Source: an uncultured Vibrio sp. (GTDB taxonomy: Bacteria; Pseudomonadota; Gammaproteobacteria; Enterobacterales; Vibrionaceae). From it: a stretch of DNA of 64,000 nt. The stretch is from the NCBI RefSeq assembly GCF_963675395.1, contig NZ_OY776223.1:2976001-3040000 (forward strand), written 5' to 3'. The notes beneath the pieces are model-generated. The model made no database searches. It saw nothing but the letters and a program-made list of their open reading frames with translations, and had not been told where the DNA came from. Shown one piece after another: positions 36,275-44,936 of this stretch. Position 1 is the stretch's first letter, and each line of letters begins with the position of its first letter. A program made the position numbers and the translations under genes.

Positions 36275-38113
36275 ATGACCAAGAAACTGCCATTTTCAGT
36301 ATTAGCAATACTAACGGCGACCAGTTTTCAGCTGAATGCGGCTGAATTGCCAGCCGATATTGAATGGACTTCAAACAACAATGAGCCACTGTTCGCTTCA
36401 GAAGAAGCGGTTCACGGCGGCACTTATCGTACTTATATTGAAAGCTTCCCACAGACATTACGCAGTGTTGGCCCTGATGCAAACTCAGGATTACGCCAAT
36501 ACTTAATGGATGGTACGCCAAAAATGGCGCAACGCCACCCAAATACGGGTAAATGGATTCCGCAACTTGCCAAGTCATGGGCCTTTGGTGACGATAATAA
36601 AACGGTTTATTTTAAGCTAGATGAAACCGCAAAATGGTCAGATGGTGAGAAGATTACCGCAGATGACTACGTCTTTATGATGAAGTACTACACATCGAAA
36701 GACATCATTGACCCTTGGTACAACGACTTCTTTACCAACAGCATCGTGAGTGTCGAAAAGATTGATGACTACACCATTCAAGTGAACCTTGCGGTTGCTC
36801 AAAGTCATGACTCCCTGATGGTGATGATCAACATGCCGAGTAATGGTTTCCAGCCTCGTCCGAAACATTTTTTTGAAGGTGAAAAAGACGCAAATAATGA
36901 CGGTATGCCGGATAACTTTGTACGCAAATACAACTTCAAAGCGGAACCGACGGCGGCGCCATACTATTTAGATAAAGTAAAGAAAGGTAAGAGTGTTACT
37001 TTCAAACACGTTGGTGAAGACTGGTGGGGTTATAACAACCGTTACTACAAGAACCGTTACAACGTAGACAAAGTACGCATTACCGTTATTCGTGACCCGG
37101 ATATCGCGCTTAAGCACTTTGAAAAAGGAAATCTAGATTACTTTGAAATGGTGTTGCCGAATTATTGGCACGACAAGACGAACACCGATGTTTATAAAAA
37201 CGGTTATATCGAGAAATATTGGGGCTTCAACCAAGCACCACAAGGTGCTGGTGGTGTATGGATGAACACGGCAATGCCTATGCTTGATAACCTTGAGGTG
37301 CGCAAAGGCATCATGGTTGCGACCGATTTTGACGGTATGATAGAGAATATCATGCGTGGCGACTACTCACGCAAGCCACACGGTCTTGGTTTTGGGCATG
37401 GTGAATACGACGATCCGAATAATACGCCACCCAAGTTTGATGTGGCTGAAGCCGTTAAACATTTTGAGAAAGCCGGGTTTGATACTGTTGGTGCAGATGG
37501 CATTCGTGTAAACGACAAAGGCCAGCGCTTGAGCTTTGCGATTACCTACGGTTATAACTCTTGGACTCCGCGAATTGCTTATCTTAAAGAGCAAGCTAAG
37601 TTGGCGGGCCTGGAGTTTACCCTTAACCTGGTCGACGGTTCATCTGCATTTAAATATATCCTGGAGAAGAAGCATCAACTGGCGTTCTTGAATATGGGGT
37701 CAGGTGAAATTCCAGCATACTGGGAATATCTCCACTCGGATAATGCGAACAAACCTCAGACTAACGCGCACACCAACTTCAGCAGCCCTGAGCTGGATAA
37801 GCTGATTGAGGCGTATGATGCTGAGTTTGATCAGCAAAAACGTTACGAACTGTCACACCAGATTCAAGAGTATGTGACTGAAGCAAATATTATCGTTCCT
37901 GGGTATATGGTCCCTTACTCACGTGTTGCGCATTGGCGTTGGGTGAAGATTCCAAAAGATGGCATGACTAAAGCGACAGAATGGATCCTGCATCCAATGG
38001 ATATTGGTAACTTCTGGATTGATCTTGACGTGAAAAAAGAAACGGAAAAGGCAATGGACGATGGAAAAACTTTCCCTGAAGTGAGTGTCGTTGACGACCG
38101 TTACAAGTTGTAG
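36275..38113 (+). CDS. ABC-transporter substrate-binding protein, peptide family 5
   Basis: The 612-residue protein has a signal peptide (LPFSVLAILTATSFQLNA) and the SBP family 5 fold of OppA/DppA/YejA proteins: GGTYRTYI at the mature N-terminus, PQLAKSWAFGDDNKTVYFKL, DGEKITADDYVF and a C-terminal lobe with VPGYMVPYSRVAHWRW. It would capture a peptide or similar solute in the periplasm. No permease or ATPase gene lies next to it, so it must share one encoded elsewhere. It is a single-gene unit with its own hairpin leader and terminator. Confidence 0.85.
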   Translation: MTKKLPFSVLAILTATSFQLNAAELPADIEWTSNNNEPLFASEEAVHGGTYRTYIESFPQTLRSVGPDANSGLRQYLMDGTPKMAQRHPNTGKWIPQLAKSWAFGDDNKTVYFKLDETAKWSDGEKITADDYVFMMKYYTSKDIIDPWYNDFFTNSIVSVEKIDDYTIQVNLAVAQSHDSLMVMINMPSNGFQPRPKHFFEGEKDANNDGMPDNFVRKYNFKAEPTAAPYYLDKVKKGKSVTFKHVGEDWWGYNNRYYKNRYNVDKVRITVIRDPDIALKHFEKGNLDYFEMVLPNYWHDKTNTDVYKNGYIEKYWGFNQAPQGAGGVWMNTAMPMLDNLEVRKGIMVATDFDGMIENIMRGDYSRKPHGLGFGHGEYDDPNNTPPKFDVAEAVKHFEKAGFDTVGADGIRVNDKGQRLSFAITYGYNSWTPRIAYLKEQAKLAGLEFTLNLVDGSSAFKYILEKKHQLAFLNMGSGEIPAYWEYLHSDNANKPQTNAHTNFSSPELDKLIEAYDAEFDQQKRYELSHQIQEYVTEANIIVPGYMVPYSRVAHWRWVKIPKDGMTKATEWILHPMDIGNFWIDLDVKKETEKAMDDGKTFPEVSVVDDRYKL

Positions 38114-38134
38114 TTTTAGCGTCAACTAAAATGT

Positions 38135-38166
38135 AAGCCCTGTCTCAAAAAGATAGGGCTTTTTTG
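38135..38166 (+). terminator. Intrinsic terminator after the peptide-binding protein
   Basis: AAGCCCTGTCT and AGATAGGGCTT form an 11-bp stem (one G-T) around a short A-rich loop, followed by TTTTTG. Confidence 0.88.
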
Positions 38167-38657
38167 TTTTCTCGGTACTATTTGGGCTATCTAATCAAAT
38201 AAGAAGCTTCGAGAAGATAGGTCTTTACATCACTACTCTAAAATCTGCTTTTGAATCAACACTGACCGGTTGGCGCTAGTGTCATATCTTTCGCTAGATA
38301 ATGATATTTATTCCTATTTTATCTATTTGATATATTAATAATTAAATAAACAATGAATCTATCTTTCATGTTCATTCCCTTTAGTAATGCCATATCCATG
38401 TCATTACATTTATCGACTCCATTTAATATTACATCCATATTACGGCGGCATGAATATTGTTAAGACTGTGGTCTTGGTTGGGATATTCCTATGTCACACA
38501 TTTAATTTTGTTTTGTTACTAACAATTTCAGAATAACCTAGAGTAATATCACAACATAAAGTCATTAATCTGTCTCATAAATTATATTTTGTTAATAAAC
38601 TTTACATTTCAATGGATTAATACTAGTTTTTAAAGGTGAATTTTTGGATTTGGTTGT
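38167..38657 (+). other. AT-rich gene-free region before the uronic-acid operon
   Basis: About 490 bp of AT-rich sequence (notably 38300-38640) with no open frame. It must hold the operon promoter. No operator that I recognise is visible. The base composition differs from the flanks and could mark transferred DNA, but this is weak evidence. Confidence 0.45.
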
Positions 38658-39662
38658 ATGAAATACTTAGTTACCGGAGCTGCTGGTTTTATTGGTAGTG
38701 CAACGGTGAGAAAGCTTAACGCTCAGGGACATGAAGTCGTCGGTATTGATAACATCAATGATTACTACGATGTAGAGCTAAAACACGCAAGGTTAAGCTT
38801 TATCAGGAACCCGTTATTTCGATTCTTACAAATTGATATTTCAAATAGGGCGGAAATGGAAGCGTTATTTGAAAAAGAAAACTTTGACCGGGTGATTCAC
38901 CTTGCTGCACAGGCTGGCGTTAGATACTCAATTGAAAACCCTCACTGCTACGTTGAATCCAATGTGACGGGCTACCTAAATATATTAGAGGGCTGCCGTC
39001 AGACTGGTGTTCAACATTTAGTGTACGCCTCTTCTAGTTCCGTTTATGGGTTGAATAGTAAAGTCCCTTTCTCAACGTCTGATAGTGTTGATCATCCGGT
39101 CTCTCTTTATGCAGCGACGAAAAAATCAAATGAGTTAATGGCGCATTGCTATTCCCATCTGTATCAAATTCCTACGACTGGACTACGATTTTTTACTGTC
39201 TATGGCTCTTGGGGACGTCCCGACATGGCACCATTTATCTTTACCAAGAAGATACTAGATGGGCAAACGATAGACATTAACAATAACGGTGATATGTGGA
39301 GAGACTTTACACATATTATCGACATCGTTGAAGGTATCGTACGCATTGCGGATATCACTCCTGTACCAAATGCCCAATGGAAAGTAGAGAGCGGCTCGCC
39401 AGCCAACAGCTCTGCGCCGTTTGCGGTTTACAATCTCGGCCACGGTTCGCCTATCAACCTGATGGATTTTATTCAGGGAATAGAACATGAGCTCGGCATT
39501 GAAGCGAAAAAGAACTTTCGGGATATGCAGCCGGGAGATGTTTATCAAACCTATGCAGATACCGAAGATCTTTACGCGGTTACGGGGTATAAACCAGCGG
39601 TATCGATTCGAGAAGGTATTGCAGAGTTTGTTTCTTGGTACCGAGAGTTTTATAACAAGTAA
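38658..39662 (+). CDS. NAD-dependent epimerase, probably UDP-glucuronate 4-epimerase
   Basis: The 334-residue extended short-chain dehydrogenase has the NAD site VTGAAGFIGS at residues 5-14, the SSSSVYG active-site Ser region and the YAATKKSNE catalytic YxxxK, then TVYGSWGRPDMAPF. The length, DIDNINDYYD-like second strand (GIDNINDYYDVELK) and RPDMAPF are typical of UDP-glucuronate/galacturonate 4-epimerases. It would supply UDP-galacturonate. It is the first gene of a four-gene set with overlapping frames (the next starts 62 bp on). Confidence 0.85.
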   Translation: MKYLVTGAAGFIGSATVRKLNAQGHEVVGIDNINDYYDVELKHARLSFIRNPLFRFLQIDISNRAEMEALFEKENFDRVIHLAAQAGVRYSIENPHCYVESNVTGYLNILEGCRQTGVQHLVYASSSSVYGLNSKVPFSTSDSVDHPVSLYAATKKSNELMAHCYSHLYQIPTTGLRFFTVYGSWGRPDMAPFIFTKKILDGQTIDINNNGDMWRDFTHIIDIVEGIVRIADITPVPNAQWKVESGSPANSSAPFAVYNLGHGSPINLMDFIQGIEHELGIEAKKNFRDMQPGDVYQTYADTEDLYAVTGYKPAVSIREGIAEFVSWYREFYNK

Positions 39663-39723
39663 AAATAATAATTTGATGCTATCGGGCTTGGCCTTATAGC
39701 ACGTTTAGACAAGGTTAGAGTGC

Positions 39724-40473
39724 ATGCTGCCGAGTATATCAGTTGTTATTCCTGCTAAAAATGAACAAGGGAATATCGGTAAGTTAGTGAAAGAAATTCA
39801 TGATAGTTTGAAGGCTTATCCGAAAGTAGAAATTGTGATTACTGACGACGGAAGCACAGATAACACTGTGCAGGAAGCCCTTGATGCGGCTCAGGAGTGT
39901 GGTTGCGACCTGCAAGTTGTCAGTCATGAGCAGAGTTGCGGACAGAGCACCGCTGTTTTGACGGCGGTTAAACATGCAAAAGGTGAATGGATTGTTACCT
40001 CTGACGCGGATGGTCAGAACGATCCGTCTGATATACCAAGTATGCTAGAACTTGCGGCTAAAGTTACTAATCCGCATTTCTGTATTGCAGGTTACCGAGC
40101 GAAGCGCTTAGATACGGCTTGGGTTCGCTTTCAGTCAAAAGTCGCCAATAAAGTTCGTCATGCTTTATTGGGTGATGGTGTACCCGATTCAGGCTGTGGT
40201 CTGAAGGTTATCCCTAAAGCGACTTATTTACGTTTACCTTACTTCGATCATATGCATCGCTTTTTGCCTGCATTGATCAAGTCGCTTGATGGTGAAATTG
40301 TGGTTCATCAAGTCGCACACCGAGACCGAGAAGCTGGAACCTCAAACTATAACGCCTGGAATAGAGCGTGGGTTGGTATCGTTGATTTGTTTGGTGTGAT
40401 TTGGTTGCAAAGACGCACTAAAAATCCACTGGTTAAAGCGGTGAGTATTGCAGGTACAGAACAAGAAGAATGA
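39724..40473 (+). CDS. Family 2 glycosyltransferase, polyprenyl-phosphate type
   Basis: The 249-residue protein starts with ISVVIPAKNEQGNIGKLV and has the DDGSTDNT and DADGQNDP motifs of GT2 enzymes related to dolichol-phosphate mannose synthase and ArnC. These load a sugar from a nucleotide donor onto undecaprenyl phosphate. It lacks the two C-terminal membrane helices of ArnC, so it is the soluble DPM1-like type. The ATG at 39724 is the second start in the frame region; the gene overlaps the next by 4 bases (ATGA). In this context the sugar is likely a uronic acid. Confidence 0.85.
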   Translation: MLPSISVVIPAKNEQGNIGKLVKEIHDSLKAYPKVEIVITDDGSTDNTVQEALDAAQECGCDLQVVSHEQSCGQSTAVLTAVKHAKGEWIVTSDADGQNDPSDIPSMLELAAKVTNPHFCIAGYRAKRLDTAWVRFQSKVANKVRHALLGDGVPDSGCGLKVIPKATYLRLPYFDHMHRFLPALIKSLDGEIVVHQVAHRDREAGTSNYNAWNRAWVGIVDLFGVIWLQRRTKNPLVKAVSIAGTEQEE

Positions 40474-41138
40474 AGTGGTTGAAACTTTTTTTACTCATTG
40501 CAATCGGGGTTTTGATTGCGAATCAACTTGATAACCCCGTTTTGGTGCACTTAACGGATAAAAACTGGCTAGTTGGTTACATCCAACAAAATGGTATGAC
40601 GGGAGAGGTGGTGGTATTTACTTTCAGCGTTATATTTTTATCTTTAAGTGGTCCAAAGCAAGCAATCGCACTGGTATTTGGGTATTTATATAATGTTAAC
40701 CTAGGCGTGGCTTTGACATTATTAGCTTGTGTTGTTGGTGCCACTTTTAATTATTATTGCGCTAGGTTTATCTTCGCCAACTGGTTATATCGTCATTTTC
40801 CTAAGAAAATGATTAAATTCAATTCATTTGCTAGTCGAAAGCCTTTTTATAAAATATTGCTGTTGCGTTTGTTTCCTATTGGAAATAATGTCGTAACTAA
40901 CGTCTTATCAGGGAGTGTTCGCGTCCCTTTTTTTGCTTTTCTATCTGCAAGTGTACTTGGTTATCTCCCGCAAGTTATTATCTTTGCTCTGATGGGAGCT
41001 GGTATTCAGTCATCCAGTAATACAATGATATATCTCAGTATTTTCTTTGGCATTGTTAGTGCGTTGCTGACTGGTTTTCTGTATAGAGATCATATTAAAA
41101 GCCGTGTTGAACTATTAAATATGGAAGAGGAACTATGA
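40470..41138 (+). CDS. TVP38/TMEM64 (VTT-domain) membrane protein
   Basis: The 222-residue protein has several membrane segments and the SNARE-associated/DedA-superfamily core: GPKQAIALVFGYLYNVNLGVALTL, YCARFIFANWLY, then LLLRLFPIGNNVVTNVLSG and ASVLGYLPQVIIFALMGAG. Members of the wider superfamily have been shown to move undecaprenyl phosphate across the membrane. Here, between a polyprenyl-phosphate sugar transferase and a GT39 enzyme, a role as flippase of the lipid-linked sugar is plausible, but that is inference. It overlaps both neighbours by 4 bases. Confidence 0.8.
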   Translation: MKWLKLFLLIAIGVLIANQLDNPVLVHLTDKNWLVGYIQQNGMTGEVVVFTFSVIFLSLSGPKQAIALVFGYLYNVNLGVALTLLACVVGATFNYYCARFIFANWLYRHFPKKMIKFNSFASRKPFYKILLLRLFPIGNNVVTNVLSGSVRVPFFAFLSASVLGYLPQVIIFALMGAGIQSSSNTMIYLSIFFGIVSALLTGFLYRDHIKSRVELLNMEEEL

Positions 41139-42859
41139 ATCCCGTTGTCGCGAAGTCTAGGCAAATTTGGCAAAATGAAGACTATTACCAAACGCTCTGC
41201 TTCTTGTTAATCCTCGCTATTATCATCATTTTTTCTGGCATTGGTCTACGTGATCCTTGGCCAGCAGATGAACCTCGCTTTGTCGAAGTGGCTCGTGAAA
41301 TGGTTCAATCTGGTAATTGGTTTTTCCCAACACGCGGTGGGGAGCTTTACCCGGATAAACCGCCGGTATTTATGTGGTCAATGGCGGCATTTTACTGGCT
41401 GACGGGAAGCATCAAAGCGACCTTCATGTTGCCTAACGCGATGGTTAGCTTGGTTGCATTAATTTGTTGTTATGACATTTCGGCAAAACTGTGGAATGTG
41501 AAAACTGCTCGAAATGTCGGTTTTTTATTACTGCTGGCTCCGCAATTTATTATCCAGGCTAAAGCGGCTCAGATTGATGCTATGGTCGCGGCTTGGATTA
41601 CCATTGCGATGTATGGGTTGTTGCGACATTTCTTTGTAAAGACCAGTTGGGGATGGTACGGCGTTGCGTGGATTTTCATGGGGCTGGGCATTATAACGAA
41701 AGGCGTTGGCTTCCTGCCTGCCTTATTCTTAGTACCAGTTTTGTTGCTTCATTTTACGGGCAAACATCGATTCGATGATGCGGTCTCCTGGAAACTGCTG
41801 CTTGGTCCAGTGTTTATGTTAGCGACCATTGCATGCTGGCTGTTACCTATGATTTCGATTGTTGAGATAAGCCACAACCCGGATTTTGCAGCATATAAAG
41901 ATAATATCTTGTTTAAGCAAACGGGAGAGCGCTACGCAAATTCTTGGGGACATATTAAGCCTTGGCACTATTTCATCGTCAGTGTCATTCCGGTTATGTG
42001 GTTCCCGCTTTACTTTATCTTCTTTAACAAGAACTTCTGGAAGCAGTTACGTTTGTCGCCTGCGCTTATCAGTGTGCTGTCGTGGATTGTACTGGTTATC
42101 GTATTCTTTAGTATCAGCCCAGGGAAACGAGGCGTGTACATCTTGCCAGCACTACCAATGATGGCGATGTTAGCTGGCTATGCCTTTAGCCATCAGTCAT
42201 GGCCTTCATGGACAAGCAAAGTGCTAAAAGCTCTGACACTTGTTCTTGGCGTGGTTCTTTTTGTGGGTGCAGTGATGGTGGCACTGGAGGTCAAATCCAT
42301 CACCAAACATTTAGATGACTATGAGTCCGCACTGCCCTTCGCGGCGTTCTTTTTAGTCGCAGCGATAATATGGGTAATCGCGTTCTTCAAATCTCGAACT
42401 GTTCCTGCTATTGGCGCATTTTGGGTGGCTCTGTCGCTAACATGGATATGGTACAGTTTTGCGGGCTACATGCTGATAAACCCAATTCGTACACCAGCAA
42501 AAGAAATAATGGCGCAAGCTCATAAGGCGATTGGTGAGGATGGGGAGTTGGGGCTGACTCAGTTTAAAGAGCAGTTCTTGTTATTTTCGCCAGTATCTTT
42601 GACACATTTCAGTTACTTGTCAGATAGTAAAGAACAAGAACGTAATGCATGGCTATGGATAAAAGAGAAACCAAAGCGTTATATTTTGACTCAAAGTGAA
42701 CGTGAGAAGGATTGCTTTGATATTAGCAACGCTAAAAAGTTAGGCGTAGCGCATCGCAGAGACTGGATCTTACTTGATGAAACGAGCGTACTTGATACTT
42801 GTGAGCCACCTAAAACTATCAAACGTTATGAGTTACATGTCGTCGAGCCTTACTCATGA
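41135..42859 (+). CDS. ArnT/PMT-like family 39 glycosyltransferase
   Basis: The 574-residue integral membrane protein has about 11-13 hydrophobic segments and the GT39 signature in the first periplasmic loop, DPWPADEPRFVEVAREM near residues 37-53, like the ArnT DE/REM motif. ArnT-type enzymes take a sugar from undecaprenyl phosphate and attach it to lipid A or core. The context suggests transfer of galacturonate or another uronic acid, similar to RgtA-D of Rhizobium. It ends the operon; the terminator after it is split by an IS. Confidence 0.85.
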   Translation: MNPVVAKSRQIWQNEDYYQTLCFLLILAIIIIFSGIGLRDPWPADEPRFVEVAREMVQSGNWFFPTRGGELYPDKPPVFMWSMAAFYWLTGSIKATFMLPNAMVSLVALICCYDISAKLWNVKTARNVGFLLLLAPQFIIQAKAAQIDAMVAAWITIAMYGLLRHFFVKTSWGWYGVAWIFMGLGIITKGVGFLPALFLVPVLLLHFTGKHRFDDAVSWKLLLGPVFMLATIACWLLPMISIVEISHNPDFAAYKDNILFKQTGERYANSWGHIKPWHYFIVSVIPVMWFPLYFIFFNKNFWKQLRLSPALISVLSWIVLVIVFFSISPGKRGVYILPALPMMAMLAGYAFSHQSWPSWTSKVLKALTLVLGVVLFVGAVMVALEVKSITKHLDDYESALPFAAFFLVAAIIWVIAFFKSRTVPAIGAFWVALSLTWIWYSFAGYMLINPIRTPAKEIMAQAHKAIGEDGELGLTQFKEQFLLFSPVSLTHFSYLSDSKEQERNAWLWIKEKPKRYILTQSEREKDCFDISNAKKLGVAHRRDWILLDETSVLDTCEPPKTIKRYELHVVEPYS

Positions 42860-42886
42860 TAGGTAGTCGGTATTTGTAAAAAAGGG

Positions 42887-42899
42887 GAGCAATATGCTC
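42887..42899 (+). repeat. Target-site duplication of the IS4-family element, left copy
   Basis: GAGCAATATGCTC is repeated exactly in the same orientation at 44329-44341, directly abutting both IS ends. The 13-bp length fits the IS4 family. Confidence 0.95.
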
Positions 42900-42908
42900 T
42901 AATGCCGT

Positions 42909-44234
42909 TCACTTAAGGTGAGCGGCATTGTTTTTTCTAGGGTATCGGCTTGGCTTTTTCTTAACGACTCTAGGGAAGGATCTTTCTCGCCTAGGTCCAA
43001 GTATTAAGCTCTCACTCATTGAGTAGAAGTTTTGGAGTTGCCTCGGGATTGCTCCTGGTGACGAGTATGGAAGTCCCACTATCAGGCGCATGATGTGAGC
43101 TAATGCCCCATTGAAGCTAAGTTGGTAGGGTAAGTAGTCTCCATTCAACGTATTACACATCTGCACCATTTGATACCTGACCAAGTTATAGGTCAGTAGT
43201 ATTCCCCAGAGTTCTTGCTTCACTAATTCAGGGAGTCGACTTCGAAGCGTGAGTCGGTTACCAAGCATGTACTGTTTTTGCTCACGGTAGCCGAGTTCAA
43301 TTTCCCAACGATACCCATATAAGCCTACGATATCTGACTTTGGGTAGAGCATAGGGTCAAGCATTGAAGTGAGAACATCGTATTGCCTACCATCTTTGAC
43401 TCTCGTGATTAAACGTACAACAACTTCTTGTCCTAGCTCTGGCCACTTCTTACGCGCTTGCGGATTACTCTTCAGTTTTATCAGTTTATCTTGGCGGCCA
43501 AGAGACTGAACGACGTCATAAGTGAGTCCTTTTTTCATAGGGATAAGCCAATGTCGATTTATCCCTTGCGAGCTCCACGCTTGAAGTAGGCCAAGGGAGT
43601 AAAAGCCTTTATCAAAAAGGGTTAAGCTATTATCAGGTGTCGTCTCTATAAGCTGCTCTGCTAACTTCATTTCATTGACGCTATAACAGTCAAAGGCACT
43701 GCCTGTGATTAAATGGCTGCTCAATTCCATCTGACATACCATACGTACTTGTGGATACTGTGTTTCTTTACCGTCACGATTGGTAGGCTTTGCAAACGCT
43801 TCAGCGTTCTCTTTTGAGTCCTCAGTTCGCCACAAGACACCATCAACGCCAAGAAGAGTGAGTCCGTTCCAGTTTGGTAAATTAGCCTGCTTAAACCAAT
43901 GACTTTGCGTACACTCAAAAAGAGCTTTAGCCGCTGACTCACCGAGGTTTTTTCTTCGCTGTGTTAATGCACTTGGAGCAACAAATGGTTTACCTGTTCG
44001 GTCAACAATATCGAGCATATTTACAATGTCAGCCATGGACTTATCGTTATAAATTGCCATGCCAACCAGTAACCACGCCATCGACTCTAAAGTTAGCTTT
44101 CGTTTTCTTAGAGTAACGGTGTCAGTAAGCTCGTAAGCACTATTGATGAGTTCAATTGGCAGGAGATCTGCGAGTGTCTCAACTTGATTTGGTTTGTAGC
44201 TGTTGATGATGTTGAGGGCTTGAGAAACGTGCAT
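42909..44234 (-). CDS. IS4-family transposase
   Basis: The 441-residue DDE transposase has the N-terminal domain of IS4 proteins, [14 protein letters not shown] with the first catalytic Asp, [13 protein letters not shown] with the second, and the YREK motif [17 protein letters not shown] containing the catalytic Glu. The frame is intact and the C-terminus is basic (SRYPRKNN). The start codon lies directly behind a terminator-like hairpin. Confidence 0.94.
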   Translation of the reverse strand: MHVSQALNIINSYKPNQVETLADLLPIELINSAYELTDTVTLRKRKLTLESMAWLLVGMAIYNDKSMADIVNMLDIVDRTGKPFVAPSALTQRRKNLGESAAKALFECTQSHWFKQANLPNWNGLTLLGVDGVLWRTEDSKENAEAFAKPTNRDGKETQYPQVRMVCQMELSSHLITGSAFDCYSVNEMKLAEQLIETTPDNSLTLFDKGFYSLGLLQAWSSQGINRHWLIPMKKGLTYDVVQSLGRQDKLIKLKSNPQARKKWPELGQEVVVRLITRVKDGRQYDVLTSMLDPMLYPKSDIVGLYGYRWEIELGYREQKQYMLGNRLTLRSRLPELVKQELWGILLTYNLVRYQMVQMCNTLNGDYLPYQLSFNGALAHIMRLIVGLPYSSPGAIPRQLQNFYSMSESLILGPRRERSFPRVVKKKPSRYPRKNNAAHLK

Positions 44235-44236
44235 AA

Positions 44237-44269
44237 AAAAATCCGATAAACAAGGTCTATCGGATTTTT
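44237..44269 (-). promoter_or_regulatory. Terminator-like hairpin before the transposase start
   Basis: AAAAATCCGATA and TATCGGATTTTT form a perfect 12-bp stem with a 9-base loop ending 2-3 bases before the transposase start codon on the minus strand. It should stop or mask transcripts that enter the element from outside, a known way of keeping transposase low. Confidence 0.7.
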
Positions 44270-44328
44270 ACATACAGGGAGGATCATTCAACTGATCTGC
44301 CGATTAAAGTCTTAACTGATCGGCATTA

Positions 44329-44341
44329 GAGCAATATGCTC
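44329..44341 (+). repeat. Target-site duplication of the IS4-family element, right copy
   Basis: Exact copy of the 13 bases at 42887-42899, followed by CCCTTTTTT, the right half of the interrupted terminator. Confidence 0.95.
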
Positions 44342-44366
44342 CCCTTTTTTGGCTTTAACTAAACTC

Positions 44367-44936
44367 TTACAGTTGTTGCGCGATGTTATCTGTAAGGTTT
44401 TCCAGTCCGGCCGAAAGTGCACCAACCAGAGCATCGTAACCTTCATCCTGCAAAGGCATTAAGATTTTCACTTGAGAGCGGTTTTTTACTTGGCCATTAG
44501 CATCAATCAACATCCATTCGCCTTCAAGCTCAGCATTACCTTGGTAATTTCCATTGAACTTACTTAAACTCAGCTGGAGCTTATTTTCGCTACTTTGATC
44601 TATGAGGCTATGTACTTTCACTGGCCAATAATGGCTTTGCTTTTGGCGCAGATCGGCGATGATTCGCTGCGTAATTTGCTCTGAAATACTTTGCGCCCAC
44701 TGATTCTGTTTCGCCTGAATAATTTGTGACTCAGAAGTACGATACACAATACCACTGCCATCGAGGTAACTGGCTAGCTCAACAGGGCGAACAACGAGAA
44801 GAGGACGCTCGGTCACTACTGCGCTGCTCGGTCCCTGAGACTCTGTTTGCGGTAGCAGATACACTGAGCCCGTCGTTTCTGGTGCGCTGCTACAACCGAC
44901 TAATAGCGCAGACATTAAAAGAAATACACGTTTCAT
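44367..44936 (-). CDS. pqiC: PqiC outer-membrane lipoprotein
   Basis: PqiC is the lipoprotein partner of the PqiAB lipid-transport tunnel. The 189-residue product has a lipoprotein signal with lipobox LLVGC (Cys at residue 15) and an ABC-type lipoprotein-auxiliary domain (DUF330). The order pqiA-pqiB-pqiC with overlaps is conserved; E. coli PqiC is 187 residues. It ends 26 bp from the IS. Confidence 0.9.
   Translation of the reverse strand: MKRVFLLMSALLVGCSSAPETTGSVYLLPQTESQGPSSAVVTERPLLVVRPVELASYLDGSGIVYRTSESQIIQAKQNQWAQSISEQITQRIIADLRQKQSHYWPVKVHSLIDQSSENKLQLSLSKFNGNYQGNAELEGEWMLIDANGQVKNRSQVKILMPLQDEGYDALVGALSAGLENLTDNIAQQL

Larger units (their letters stand above)
42900..44328 (-). mobile_element. 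IS4-family insertion sequence, 1429 bp
   Basis: The element begins TAATGCCGTTCACTTAAG and ends with the reverse complement of TAATGCCGATCAGTTAAG; 16 of 18 terminal bases match. It carries one intact transposase on the minus strand and is flanked by 13-bp direct repeats. Without it, the two flanks join to one perfect terminator hairpin, so it inserted at the loop of a terminator between convergent genes. The intact frame and perfect target duplication suggest a recent insertion. Confidence 0.95.
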
